A DNA stretch of 64,000 nucleotides from Streptomyces venezuelae (GTDB lineage Bacteria; Actinomycetota; Actinomycetes; Streptomycetales; Streptomycetaceae): positions 5,952,001 to 6,016,000 of the forward strand of contig NZ_CP029192.1 in assembly GCF_008642315.1 (NCBI RefSeq), read 5' to 3'. This document shows positions 8,966 through 17,411 of this stretch, in pieces; position 1 is the first letter of the stretch, and the number at the start of each line of letters is the position of its first letter. The notes beneath the pieces were generated by a model. The model saw nothing but the letters and a program-made list of their open reading frames with translations, had not been told where the DNA came from and did no database searches. The position numbers and the translations under genes are program-made.

Positions 8966-10072
8966 ATGGGCGGGCCAGGAGATCCACCCGCGGGGACACC
9001 CGAGGGAGCTGCCGGCGGCGGCGAGGACGAGTACCGGTCGGTTGTCTTCGACGAGTCCTTCGTGCGGGCTGCCCGCCTCCAGGAGTTCTCCGCGCAGGAG
9101 CGCATGGACGACCACACGCGCGCCGTGCGCCGCCGCCCCGGCCTCCACCGGACGCTCTCCCGGCAGCTGTTGATACTCGTCGTGCTCATCGCCGTCGCTT
9201 TCGGCACCGCGATCTACATGGGCCTGCGCAGCCCGTACCAGTCTCCGGCGGCCAAGCGCCCCGAACCCCTGCGCATGACGGTGACGCCGCTCGCCCCGAC
9301 CGGCCGTGTGCCCGGCTCGAAGAGCGTCTCGAACCTCTACGCGCACAGCCCCGCCGCGGAGTTCCGCGTGGGCGCCGGCGGCATCAACCTGCCGCCCGTG
9401 CGCCGCACTTCGCACTTCTCGGACAGTCAGGTGATGGGGGCGCTCGTCACCGCCAAGGACTACCTGGTCGAGTCCGCGCTCGACCCGGACGTGCTCGCCG
9501 GGGGTTCCCCGCGCGACGTACGCCTCCTGATCGACCCGCAGCAGTACGCCCAGTTCGACCGGAGCTTCGCCCGCCCGGCGGCCGACGGGCGGCATGCGGC
9601 GACGGGGTGGCTCGTGCGGTTCGACCCGGCGCGCGCCGCGCTCGCCGACCACCGGGTCAGGACCGAGGGCACGCTGCGGATCGTCGAGTCCGACAAGAAC
9701 ACACTGGAGGTGACATCGGACCACACGTTCGTGTACGCGCTGCGGGGCGTCGACCGCGGGGACACCCGGCGCGCCCGGGGCGCCGACGACGAGCGGGCGC
9801 GGGCATCGCTGTTCACCGTCCGCCGCGAGCTGCACTTCCGCTTCGACCGCGACGACCTGCGGATGCACCGCGCCGAGGTGCTCACCTCCGCCACGCAGGC
9901 GGGACCGCTCGCCTGCGCCGCCGAGTCGGCGAGCCACCTGCGGCCGCTGCTCGCCGGGGAGCGGGCGAAGACGGGTGGCCCGGCCGGCACGGACCCGTAC
10001 GCGACCGGGGGCGCGACGCCGCTGTGCGGCTCTCTCGCGGCGTCGGCCCAGCCCTCGCTCTCCGCGTCCTGA
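8966..10072 (+). CDS. Actinobacterial membrane-anchored extracytoplasmic protein, unknown function
   Basis: Encodes 368 aa. A short cytoplasmic segment carries YRSVVFDESFVRAARLQEFSAQER, closely matching the preceding gene product. One membrane helix follows (LLILVVLIAVAFGTAIYMGL, about residues 68-88), then an extracellular domain of about 270 residues with a mixed beta-looking pattern and two cysteines near the end (PLACAAES; TPLCGSL) that may pair. No enzymatic motif is visible. TACCCT (8954-8959) ends 6 nt before the ATG, consistent with a leaderless transcript. The shared cytoplasmic motif suggests that both proteins bind the same partner. Confidence 0.75.
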   Translation: MGGPGDPPAGTPEGAAGGGEDEYRSVVFDESFVRAARLQEFSAQERMDDHTRAVRRRPGLHRTLSRQLLILVVLIAVAFGTAIYMGLRSPYQSPAAKRPEPLRMTVTPLAPTGRVPGSKSVSNLYAHSPAAEFRVGAGGINLPPVRRTSHFSDSQVMGALVTAKDYLVESALDPDVLAGGSPRDVRLLIDPQQYAQFDRSFARPAADGRHAATGWLVRFDPARAALADHRVRTEGTLRIVESDKNTLEVTSDHTFVYALRGVDRGDTRRARGADDERARASLFTVRRELHFRFDRDDLRMHRAEVLTSATQAGPLACAAESASHLRPLLAGERAKTGGPAGTDPYATGGATPLCGSLAASAQPSLSAS

Positions 10073-10109
10073 AGCGGCGTACGCGACGGCCGCGGCTCGT
10101 GCGCGAGGG

Positions 10110-11195
10110 CTACGGCTGCTTGTCCTGCGGCGGTGTGCCGTCGCCGTTGCTCGGGCCAGTGAACTTGCCGCGCAGCTTGCCGCCGAGGTCGCCCGCGCCA
10201 CCCGCGAGGTCGCTGACCAGCTTCATCAGCGGGTCCTTGCTGTTGCGCACGTTGTCCGCGTACGACGAAGCCGACTGCCGGAAGGAGTCGGAGACCGACG
10301 TGTCCTTGTCCTCGTCGCGGCGGGGGTAGTGGCCGTCCATGATCCGCTGGAAGTCCCGTGACTCGGCCCACTTCTTCAGCTCGGCGGCCCGGACCGCGGC
10401 GAAGGGGTGCGTGCGCGGCAGGACGTTGAGGATCTTCAGGACGGAGTCGCGCAGGTCGCCCCCGGCCTCGTACTCCTCGGCCTGCTCCAGGAACGCGTCC
10501 ACGTTCATCTCGTGCAGGTGGTTGCCGCCCGCCAGCTTCATCAGGCCGCGCATCGAGGACTTCAGGTCCTGCCCGACCAGCAGGCCCGCCCGGTCCGCCG
10601 ACAGCTCGGACTTGCGGAACCACTCGCGCAGCGCCGTCACGATCCCCATGATCGCGACATTGCCCAGCGGGATCCACGCGACCTTCAGGGCGAGGTTCGT
10701 GAGGAACAGCAGGATCGTGCGGTAGACCGAGTGACCGGAGAGGGCGTGGCCCACCTCGTGGCCGACGACCGCCCGCATCTCCTCCTCGTCGAGCAGCTCG
10801 ACCAGGCCCGTGGTCACGACGATGATCGGCTCGTCCAGACCGATGCACATCGCGTTCGGGTTCGGGTCCTGGTTCACGTACATCGGCGGGACCTTCTCCA
10901 GGTCCAGGATGTAACAGGCGTCCCGCAGCATGGTGTTGAGGTGCGCGAACTGCGCGTCGGACACGCGCACGGAGTCCGACAGGAACAGGAGCCTCAGGCT
11001 CCGCTCGGGGAGCAGGCCGCTGAGGGCCTTGAAGACCGTGTCGAAGCCGCTGAGCTTGCGCAGGGCGACCAGGGCCGAGCGGTCCGCCGGGTGCTCGTAG
11101 GCGCGCGAGGAGATGCCCGGGAAGCGCCTGCGCTGCCTGCTCGGCATGCGCTCGTACCCCTCGCCGCCCCCGCCGTGGTGGTTGTCGTCGGTCAT
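10110..11195 (-). CDS. M48-family (HtpX-like) zinc metalloprotease
   Basis: Encodes 361 aa. The zinc motif HEVGH sits in MRAVVGHEVGHALSGHSVY, and the third ligand region is KSELSADRAGLLVG. Hydrophobic helices follow the HEVGH motif (TILLFLTNLALKVAWI). By family it is a membrane-associated endopeptidase in envelope protein quality control. The ATG at 11195 gives MTDDNHHGGGG with a histidine/glycine-rich N terminus; longer upstream readings lack support. The C-terminal tail is glycine-rich and basic. It is transcribed alone on the minus strand, convergent with the preceding gene. Confidence 0.9.
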   Translation of the reverse strand: MTDDNHHGGGGEGYERMPSRQRRRFPGISSRAYEHPADRSALVALRKLSGFDTVFKALSGLLPERSLRLLFLSDSVRVSDAQFAHLNTMLRDACYILDLEKVPPMYVNQDPNPNAMCIGLDEPIIVVTTGLVELLDEEEMRAVVGHEVGHALSGHSVYRTILLFLTNLALKVAWIPLGNVAIMGIVTALREWFRKSELSADRAGLLVGQDLKSSMRGLMKLAGGNHLHEMNVDAFLEQAEEYEAGGDLRDSVLKILNVLPRTHPFAAVRAAELKKWAESRDFQRIMDGHYPRRDEDKDTSVSDSFRQSASSYADNVRNSKDPLMKLVSDLAGGAGDLGGKLRGKFTGPSNGDGTPPQDKQP

Positions 11196-11294
11196 GCCGC
11201 ATCCCCCATGTCTCGTCCTCTCGCGCCCCCGAGGTGGGGCCAAGCCTAGGCGGAGATACCGTGACAGGGCAGCACACAGAAGGAGTCTTCCGTC

Positions 11295-11549
11295 ATGGAG
11301 CACAACCCTGGGGCCGACTGGCTCACGGAGGCGGCCAAGGCCGCGGAGCAGCAGGGACCGGGCAATCTGCTGCGGATCGTGCTGATCGTCATGGTCGTCG
11401 GATGCGTACTGGTCGGCTGGTTCCTGTTGCGCGGGTACCGGCAGGGGGCCGACAAGGCCTCCGAGGGCGCCGGCGAGAACGCTTCCGAGGACGCCGACAA
11501 GAGTGCCTCCGAAGACGTCGACAAGGGTGCCGACCACCGCAACGGCTGA
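11295..11549 (+). CDS. Small single-pass membrane protein with acidic repeat tail
   Basis: Encodes 84 aa. The ATG follows GAAGGAG with good spacing, and third-position GC is high. A membrane helix (IVLIVMVVGCVLVGWFLL) lies at about residues 27-48. The tail is built from loose repeats of the type ADKASE / ENASED / ADKSASED / VDKGAD. No family is recognised. It is divergent from the M48 protease gene with about 100 bp between them, so a role linked to that protease is possible but unproven. Confidence 0.65.
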   Translation: MEHNPGADWLTEAAKAAEQQGPGNLLRIVLIVMVVGCVLVGWFLLRGYRQGADKASEGAGENASEDADKSASEDVDKGADHRNG

Positions 11550-11635
11550 GTCGGCGTAAGGCGGAACGGGCCTCCCGCTTACGATGGGCCGGAAGTCTTT
11601 ATGTCCATCCCACCTCCGGATAGGTCCTGCCTGAG

Positions 11636-11800
11636 ATGAGCCTCCACAGCAACGCCGCCCAGCTGGTCACTCTCGCCTCCGAGGGCGGCGAGCACGGCGG
11701 CAACCACGAAAGCCTCAGCCCCCTCCTCACCGGAGGCGGCGCGTTCGTCGTCCTCCTGCTGCTCCTGTGGATCACCACCCGCTTCAACCGGGACCGCTGA
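11636..11800 (+). CDS. 54-aa single-pass membrane mini-protein
   Basis: Reads [20 protein letters not shown] at the start, then a membrane helix ([16 protein letters not shown]) and a basic end. Codon usage is high in GC3 (most codons end in C or G). It sits just before nadD. The family and function are unknown; small proteins of this layout are common beside nadD in streptomycetes, to my recollection. Confidence 0.6.
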   Translation: MSLHSNAAQLVTLASEGGEHGGNHESLSPLLTGGGAFVVLLLLLWITTRFNRDR

Positions 11801-11838
11801 AACAGAGCCCGTCCGCCGGGCCGGTAGGGTCTGCACGC

Positions 11839-12477
11839 ATGGGAGAGCAGGACATGCCTACCGGTCCGGAGACCGGTCCGGTGAGCAACGGCAAGCGCCG
11901 CCTCGGCGTCATGGGCGGAACGTTTGATCCGATCCACCACGGACACCTCGTGGCGGCCAGTGAGGTCGCCGCGCAATTCCACCTCGACGAGGTGGTGTTC
12001 GTGCCGACGGGCCAGCCGTGGCAGAAGAGCGCCAAACAGGTCTCGCCCGCCGAGGACCGCTATCTGATGACGGTCATCGCGACCGCGGAGAACCCGCAGT
12101 TCTCGGTCAGCCGCATCGACATCGACCGCGGCGGGGCCACGTACACCACGGACACGCTGCGCGATCTGCGTGCCCTCAATCCCGACACGGACCTCTTCTT
12201 CATCACGGGTGCCGACGCCCTCGGCCAGATCCTCACCTGGCGGGACACGGAAGAGCTGTTCTCCCTCGCGCACTTCATCGGGGTCACCCGGCCCGGCCAC
12301 ACGCTGGCCGACCCCGGCCTGCCCAAGGGCGGTGTCTCCCTGGTGGAGGTGCCCGCCCTGGCCATCTCGTCCACGGACTGCCGCGCGCGCGTCGCCAAGG
12401 GCGATCCGGTCTGGTACCTGGTGCCCGACGGTGTGGTGCGTTATATCGACAAGCGTGAGCTGTACCGCGGCGAATGA
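11839..12477 (+). CDS. nadD: Nicotinate-nucleotide adenylyltransferase
   Basis: Encodes 212 aa and transfers AMP from ATP to nicotinate mononucleotide in NAD synthesis. It is a nucleotidyltransferase fold with [11 protein letters not shown] (the H-x-G-H site) near residue 28 and the C-terminal ISSTDCRAR, an ISSTxxR variant. PTGQPWQK and TGADAL..W are also typical. The first 18 residues are a variable extension. TAGGGT (11825-11830) ends 8 nt before the ATG, so the message is probably leaderless. The LCP gene follows after 16 nt and rsfS lies one gene further on. Confidence 0.96.
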   Translation: MGEQDMPTGPETGPVSNGKRRLGVMGGTFDPIHHGHLVAASEVAAQFHLDEVVFVPTGQPWQKSAKQVSPAEDRYLMTVIATAENPQFSVSRIDIDRGGATYTTDTLRDLRALNPDTDLFFITGADALGQILTWRDTEELFSLAHFIGVTRPGHTLADPGLPKGGVSLVEVPALAISSTDCRARVAKGDPVWYLVPDGVVRYIDKRELYRGE

Positions 12478-12493
12478 GCCGAGAGGGGCACCG

Positions 12494-14179
12494 GTGAACG
12501 ACCGACAGTACGACCCTTATGCGGGCAGTGATCCGTATGCGGGCGAGTACGCGGGTGAGTACGCGGCCGACCAGTACCAGGTCGTCGGGTACGACGAGTA
12601 CGGGCGGCCGGTGTACCAGCAGGTTCCGCAGGCCCAACAGGTTCAGCAGGTCCAGCAGCCGCAGGTGCCCCACCAGTCGCAGCCGCCTCAGCAGTCCCAG
12701 GGCTACGGGTACGACCCCTACACGGGTGGGCAGCAGGGGCAGCAGGGGTACGACGCGTACGGCGGGGCCGGAACCTCGTACGACACCACCGAGAGCCCCT
12801 ACGGGACGGCCGCGCCCCAGGACACCGCCTGGATCCCGCAGCAGCAGCCCGAGCCGCCGGCACCGGAGGCCGCACCCGCACCCGCGCCCCCGCCCCGCCG
12901 CGAGCAGCCCGGTGAGTACAAGACCGAGCAGTTCTCGTTCATCGAGGAGCCGGACGAGGAATCCGAAGACGTCATCGACTGGCTGAAGTTCACCGAGAGC
13001 CGCACCGAGCGGCGCGAGGAGGCCAAGCGGCGCGGGCGTTCCCGGGTCGTCGCGCTCGTCGTGGTCCTCGCCCTGGTGATCGCCGGCGGCGTCGGCTACC
13101 TGTGGTTCGCCGGCAAGCTCCCGGGCCAGTCCGGCGGCGACGATGGCGCGGCCGCCGCCTCGGGGCCGCAGAAGCGCGACGTGATCGTCCTGCACCTGCA
13201 CAACACGAAGGGTGACGGCACCTCCACCGCACTCCTGGTGAACAACGCCACCACGGAGCGGGGCGCCACCGTCCTGCTGCCCAACACCCTCGCCGTCTCG
13301 GACGACGACGGGACGCCGACCACGCTCGGCAAGTCCGTCGACGACGACGGCTCGACCGGCACCCGCGAGGCGATCGACACGGTGCTCGGCACCCAGGTCG
13401 AGGGCACCTGGCGCCTCGACACCCCGTACCTGGAGAACCTCGTCGAGCTCGTCGGCAACATCGACATCGACACGAACGCCGACGTGCCCGACCCCAAGGC
13501 CAAGAAGAAGGGCGAGGCGCCCCTCGTCAAGAAGGGCGAGCAGCAGACCCTGAGCGGCCGGATGGCCGTCGCGTACGCCACGTACCGGGCGTCCGGCGAG
13601 CAGGAGGCCGACCAGCTCCAGCGCTTCGGAGCGGTCATGCAGGGCGTCCTGCGCAAGCTGTCGTCGGACCCGCAGGCGGCCACGACCACCGTGCAGTCGC
13701 TCGCCCAGATCCTCGACCCGTCGCTGGAGGACAAGGACCTCGGCGCTTTCCTCGCCAAGCTCGCCGACCGTGCGAAGGGCGGCGACTACAAGACGACGCT
13801 GCTGCCGGTGGGCCAGGGCGGCACGCTGACCGACGGCGCCGGAGAGGCCGTGGTCAAGGACGTCCTCGGCGGCGCGGTGAAGAGCCCGGAGAAGGACGCG
13901 GCCGTGCGGGTCGGCGTGAAGAACGCCTCCGGGAAGAAGGGCGCCGCCCAGGACGCCCGGGTCTCCCTGGTCAACGGCGGCTACACCTTCATCGACGGCG
14001 GCGCGGGCCCGGCCGCCCAGCCCGCCTCGCAGGTCACCTACGCCGACGCGGCCAAGAAGGAGCAGGCCACCGAGGTCGCCAAGACCCTCGGCCTGCCGGC
14101 GAGCGCGGTCCGCAAGGGGAGCACGGCGGCCAACGCCGACGTCTCCGTGGTGCTCGGACAGGACTACAGGACCAGGTGA
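12494..14179 (+). CDS. LCP (LytR-CpsA-Psr)-type wall glycopolymer protein with LytR_C domain
   Basis: Encodes 561 aa from a GTG with GAGAGGGG upstream. About 185 cytoplasmic residues come first and are very rich in Tyr, Gln, Pro and Gly (DPYAG, YGYDPYTGGQQGQQGYDAYGG). One membrane helix follows (VVALVVVLALVIAGGVGYLWF), then an LCP-like domain (about 230-420) and a LytR_C domain (about 465-560: RVGVKNASGKKGAAQDAR...YADAAKKEQATEVAKTLGL). LCP proteins attach anionic polymers to peptidoglycan. Position right after nadD matches S. coelicolor PdtA (SCO2578), reported to be needed for the spore envelope. Several usual catalytic residues of the LCP core seem absent (see findings). Confidence 0.8.
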   Translation: MNDRQYDPYAGSDPYAGEYAGEYAADQYQVVGYDEYGRPVYQQVPQAQQVQQVQQPQVPHQSQPPQQSQGYGYDPYTGGQQGQQGYDAYGGAGTSYDTTESPYGTAAPQDTAWIPQQQPEPPAPEAAPAPAPPPRREQPGEYKTEQFSFIEEPDEESEDVIDWLKFTESRTERREEAKRRGRSRVVALVVVLALVIAGGVGYLWFAGKLPGQSGGDDGAAAASGPQKRDVIVLHLHNTKGDGTSTALLVNNATTERGATVLLPNTLAVSDDDGTPTTLGKSVDDDGSTGTREAIDTVLGTQVEGTWRLDTPYLENLVELVGNIDIDTNADVPDPKAKKKGEAPLVKKGEQQTLSGRMAVAYATYRASGEQEADQLQRFGAVMQGVLRKLSSDPQAATTTVQSLAQILDPSLEDKDLGAFLAKLADRAKGGDYKTTLLPVGQGGTLTDGAGEAVVKDVLGGAVKSPEKDAAVRVGVKNASGKKGAAQDARVSLVNGGYTFIDGGAGPAAQPASQVTYADAAKKEQATEVAKTLGLPASAVRKGSTAANADVSVVLGQDYRTR

Positions 14180-14187
14180 GAGCGGTC

Positions 14188-14216
14188 GGCGCGGGCCCCG
14201 CGGGGCGGCCCGCGCC
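14188..14216 (+). terminator. GC-rich hairpin after the LCP gene
   Basis: GGCGCGGGCC (14188-14197) and GGCCCGCGCC (14207-14216) form a perfect 10-bp stem with a 9-nt loop. There is no T-tract, as is common in Streptomyces. Confidence 0.5.
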
Positions 14217-14301
14217 GGAGCGGTGACGTAATCGTCTGGGGCGCTGTCGGCGGTCCGTGAGACCCTTGGGGTGTATCCACCAGCCGAAGGAAAGCTCACT
14301 A

Positions 14302-14745
14302 GTGACCGCCACGGAACGCTCCACCGAGCTCATCACCGTCGCCGCCCAGGCGGCTGCCGACAAGCTCGCGCACGACATCATCGCGTACGACGTCAGCGAC
14401 GTGCTGTCGATCACCGACGCCTTCCTGCTCGCCTCCGCGCCCAACGACCGCCAGGTCAAGTCGATCGTGGACGAGATCGAGGAGCAGCTGAACAAGCAGC
14501 TCGGCGCCAAGCCGGTCCGCCGCGAGGGCGACCGCGACGCCCGCTGGATCCTCCTCGACTACGTGGACATCGTGGTGCACGTCCAGCACAGCGAGGAGCG
14601 CGTCTTCTACGCGCTCGAGCGCCTCTGGAAGGACTGCCCCGAGATCGACCTGCCGGAGGAGGCCAAGGCGACCCGCGGCAAGGCCGCCGAGCACGCCGAG
14701 CAGCAGGCCGCGGAGGAGGCCGACCTGGACGGTGAGCTTCGGTGA
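14302..14745 (+). CDS. rsfS: Ribosome silencing factor RsfS (RsfS/YbeB/Iojap family)
   Basis: Encodes 147 aa. RsfS binds L14 on the 50S subunit and blocks 30S joining during starvation. Family signatures are ITDAFLLASAPNDRQVKSIVDEI, ARWILLDYVDIVVHVQ and RVFYALERLWKD. The C-terminal tail of about 25 residues (KAAEHAEQQAAEEADLDGE) is acidic and probably disordered. The GTG start has GAAGGAAAG upstream. Its stop overlaps the next gene's GTG by 4 bp, so the two are translationally coupled. Confidence 0.95.
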   Translation: MTATERSTELITVAAQAAADKLAHDIIAYDVSDVLSITDAFLLASAPNDRQVKSIVDEIEEQLNKQLGAKPVRREGDRDARWILLDYVDIVVHVQHSEERVFYALERLWKDCPEIDLPEEAKATRGKAAEHAEQQAAEEADLDGELR

Positions 14746-15383
14746 CCCACCGCGGCCCGCGGCTCATCCTGTGGCGGCACGGCCAGACGGCGTGGAACCT
14801 GGAGCGCCGCTTCCAGGGCTCCACGGACATCGAGCTGACCGAGACGGGCGTGGCCCAGGCCAAGCGCGCCGCCCGGCTGCTCGCCTCCCTGAAGCCGGAC
14901 GCCATCGTCGCCTCCGACCTCAAGCGCGCCGCGGCCACGGCCGGTGAGCTCTCCGCGATCACCGGCCTCCCCGTCACGCACGAGGAGGCGCTCCGCGAGA
15001 CGTATGCCGGCGAGTGGCAGGGGCTGACGCACGACGAGATCATCGCCCGCTTCGGCGACCAGTACGCCGCGTGGAAGCGCGGCGAGGCGGTCCGCCGCGG
15101 CGGCGGCGAGCTGGAGACCGAGGTCGCCGACCGGGCCGCCCCCGTCGTCCTGCGCCACGCCGAGAAGCTGCCCGAGGACGGCACGCTGGTGGTGGTCAGC
15201 CACGGCGGCACGATCCGTACGACGATCGGTCGTCTCCTCGGTCTCGAACCGCACCACTGGGAGGGGCTCGGCGGCCTCACCAACTGCTGCTGGTCGGTCC
15301 TCGGCCGTGGCGCGCGGGGCTGGCGCCTCCTCGAGCACAACGCCGGCACGCTGCCGGAACCGGTGCTCGGCGACGACGACTGA
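14742..15383 (+). CDS. Histidine phosphatase family protein (phosphoglycerate mutase-like)
   Basis: Encodes 213 aa. LILWRHGQTAWN holds the phospho-accepting histidine in the RHG motif, and VVVSHGGTIRTTIGRLLGL holds the second histidine. SDLKRAAATA and LRETYAGEWQGLTHDEI are also conserved family segments. Members act on small phosphoesters; annotation as phosphoglycerate mutase is often wrong for this subgroup. It overlaps rsfS by 4 bp (GTGA), an arrangement common in actinobacteria. The specific substrate is unknown. Confidence 0.9.
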   Translation: MTHRGPRLILWRHGQTAWNLERRFQGSTDIELTETGVAQAKRAARLLASLKPDAIVASDLKRAAATAGELSAITGLPVTHEEALRETYAGEWQGLTHDEIIARFGDQYAAWKRGEAVRRGGGELETEVADRAAPVVLRHAEKLPEDGTLVVVSHGGTIRTTIGRLLGLEPHHWEGLGGLTNCCWSVLGRGARGWRLLEHNAGTLPEPVLGDDD

Positions 15384-15476
15384 GCCTCCCGGCGGGCGCC
15401 CGGACCCGGATTTCACATTCCGGCTGGTCGCAGGCTAAAGTTCTTCTTGTTCGCCCGCCGAGCGGGAAGAACGCAA

Positions 15477-15549
15477 GGGGCTATAGCTCAGTTGGTAGAG
15501 CGCCTGCATGGCATGCAGGAGGTCAGGAGTTCAATTCTCCTTAGCTCCA
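15477..15549 (+). tRNA. tRNA-Ala (GGC), copy 1
   Basis: A 73-nt cloverleaf: acceptor GGGGCTA/TAGCTCC (one G-U), D arm GCTCAGTTGGTAGAGC, anticodon stem CCTGC/GCAGG with loop ATGGCAT giving anticodon GGC, T arm AGGAGTTCAATTCTCCT, discriminator A. The CCA end is not encoded. It is identical to the copy at 17412 and is followed by a terminator. Confidence 0.97.
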
Positions 15550-15558
15550 CAGTCCGGA

Positions 15559-15589
15559 AATCCCGTCCCCATCAGGGGGCGGGATTTTT
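15559..15589 (+). terminator. Terminator after tRNA-Ala copy 1
   Basis: AATCCCGTCCCC pairs with GGGGGCGGGATT (one G-U) around a 4-nt loop and is followed by TTTTC. A clear intrinsic terminator. Confidence 0.85.
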
Positions 15590-15687
15590 CTGTGTGCTCC
15601 GCCACGACCTCTTCACCCCGGGTCGCGCAGACCGTGGCAGAATCGGACGGCCGGAAGGGGACGCAGCCCGACGGGAGGGAGAGAGCG

Positions 15688-15870
15688 ATGCCTGCGAGCA
15701 TCTTCGGAGAGGTCGACCACCCCTCCGAAGCGGCGGCGGTACGAGAACGGTCCGCGCTCCGCACGCTCCTCGGCTGCCCTTCCTGCGGCTCGTCCCACGT
15801 CGCCCAAGTACTCGGTGACAACGGCGGAGTCTCGTACGTGTGCACCGCCTGCGGCCACAGCTGGAGCTGA
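15688..15870 (+). CDS. 60-aa zinc-ribbon mini-protein
   Basis: The ATG follows GGGAGGGAGAGAG. The C-terminal half holds two knuckles, GCPSCGSSH and YVCTACGHSW, a typical rubredoxin-like zinc ribbon. The N terminus is Ala/Glu-rich. Such mini-proteins often bind nucleic acid or act as assembly adaptors; the role here is unknown. The next zinc-binding ORF starts 3 nt after its stop, so the two are co-expressed. Confidence 0.75.
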   Translation: MPASIFGEVDHPSEAAAVRERSALRTLLGCPSCGSSHVAQVLGDNGGVSYVCTACGHSWS

Positions 15871-15873
15871 TCA

Positions 15874-16107
15874 ATGGGTGCACACCGGCGGAAATGCGAT
15901 TGGTGCGGCAGTGGTACGCCGATCGTCCGCGACATGGAACCGGTCAACCCGGAGTACCAGTACTGGTGCGAGGAATGCGCGCGGGCACTGATCATAAAAG
16001 GCGACCCCATCGAGACGTACCGCGAGCTCGAAGGGGAGCCGATCTACGGCAGGCTCCTCGACGAGCACTGCACCCTCAAGCGGTTCTACTCGTTCGCCAC
16101 CGCGTGA
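15874..16107 (+). CDS. 77-aa zinc-binding mini-protein
   Basis: Has CDWCGSGTPI and YWCEECARALIIKGDP, i.e. two CxxC pairs about 23 residues apart, and a conserved-looking C-terminal half (PIETYRELEGEPIYGRLLDEHC). The start follows the previous stop by 3 nt. Its last 32 bp overlap the 3' end of the convergent glycosyltransferase gene. The family is not recognised beyond a zinc-finger-like fold. Confidence 0.75.
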   Translation: MGAHRRKCDWCGSGTPIVRDMEPVNPEYQYWCEECARALIIKGDPIETYRELEGEPIYGRLLDEHCTLKRFYSFATA

Positions 16108-17290
16108 CGGCGACCCACAGGAACGTAAAAGCGGTCACTACGTAGAGGGCGGACAGCGTCATCTGGCCATAGTTCTGGCCGAGTTCGAGCCGTCCCGCTC
16201 CATGGGGCACCCACCACAGCGCGTACGAGCAGAAGACCAGGTACACGGCTCCGACCCCCGCCCACCGTGCCCGCCCACCCCGTCGCTCGGCCTCCGCCCG
16301 CAGGAGCAGCACCATCGGCACGCACCACACCCAGTGGTGCGACCACGACACCGGACTCACCAGGAGCGCCGTCGCGGCGCAGGCGAGCACCGCCCAGGCC
16401 CGTTCCCCGCGCAACGCGGCGGCCACCGCCGCCGCGAGGCCCAGCGCGCCGGTCACGGAGGCCGCCAGGGCCCAGAAGGCGCCGGGCTCTCCGGTGTGCA
16501 GGAGCCGCGCCAGGACGCCGCGCAGCGACTGGTTCGCGGTGTCCTCCGCCAGACCGACGCGGCCCGCCTCGAAGACCATCCGGGTCCAGAACCGCCATGA
16601 GTCGTACGGCAGGACGGCGGCCGCGAGGAGCGTCGCCCCGGCGAACGACGCGGCCGCCACGCACGCGTGCCGCACGATCGGACGCCACGGCCCGCGCCGA
16701 GCGGCTTCGGCGGCCCCGGTGAGCAGCAGGAGGACCACGAACAGCGCGGGCGTGAGCTTGATCGCCGCCGCGACGCCGATGCCCACGCCCGCCCAGCGGT
16801 GTCCGGGGCGGCGCGACAGGTCCCACAGGACGAGGACGGCGAGCAGCAGGTTGATCTGGCCGTAGCGCAGCGTCGTCCAGACCGGCTCGCACCACACGAC
16901 GAGGGCGGACGCCCACAGAGCGCCCTCCACGCGCGCGTGCCGATCGCCGTGGACCATCCGCAAGGAGAGGTGCACGAAGGCGATCAGGAGTGCCAGGTTG
17001 CCCAGCGTCGCGAGGGTGCGCATGGCCGCCGTGTCCAGCAGGGTCAGCGGCGTGAAGAGCAGCGCCGCGAACGGCGGGTAGGTGGTGGGCAGATGGGCCT
17101 CGGTGGCGCGCAGCGCGTAGAGGTCGCCGCCCGCGCGCACGGTCTCGCCCTCGGCCCGGTAGACCATGAGGTCGATCATCGAGACGTCGGCGGCACGCTG
17201 GGCGAGCCAGAAGGCCGCGAAGGAGAGCAGGCAGGCCCCGGCGGCCAGTGGCACACGGCGGCGGGCGGCGGGGAGCGCGAGCACGGTCAC
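16076..17290 (-). CDS. GT87-type polyprenyl-phosphate-mannose-dependent mannosyltransferase (putative)
   Basis: Encodes about 404 aa with 9-10 hydrophobic helices. Family marks are the acidic early loop MIDLMVYRAEGETVRAGGDL, TYPPFAALLFTPL, YGQINLLLAVLVLWDLSRR, GVAAAIKLTPALFVVLLLL, and WSHHWVWCVPMVLL near the end. GT87 (DUF2029) enzymes add alpha-mannose from polyprenyl-phosphate-mannose to envelope lipids or glycans outside the membrane. The start is uncertain: GTG at 17290 has no clear Shine-Dalgarno but GATACT lies just upstream; GTG at 17356 would add 22 residues. It lies between the two tRNA-Ala genes. Confidence 0.8.
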   Translation of the reverse strand: MTVLALPAARRRVPLAAGACLLSFAAFWLAQRAADVSMIDLMVYRAEGETVRAGGDLYALRATEAHLPTTYPPFAALLFTPLTLLDTAAMRTLATLGNLALLIAFVHLSLRMVHGDRHARVEGALWASALVVWCEPVWTTLRYGQINLLLAVLVLWDLSRRPGHRWAGVGIGVAAAIKLTPALFVVLLLLTGAAEAARRGPWRPIVRHACVAAASFAGATLLAAAVLPYDSWRFWTRMVFEAGRVGLAEDTANQSLRGVLARLLHTGEPGAFWALAASVTGALGLAAAVAAALRGERAWAVLACAATALLVSPVSWSHHWVWCVPMVLLLRAEAERRGGRARWAGVGAVYLVFCSYALWWVPHGAGRLELGQNYGQMTLSALYVVTAFTFLWVAVTRWRTSRTA

Positions 17291-17411
17291 GAAGTCTGAC
17301 AGTATCGCCCGTATCCACCCACACCGGCCCAGACCGGAAACGATTTGGTGGAGCACGGGTATGACCGTGTAATGTTGGCGGAGCCGCCGGGGAAACCGGG
17401 CGGACAGGCAA

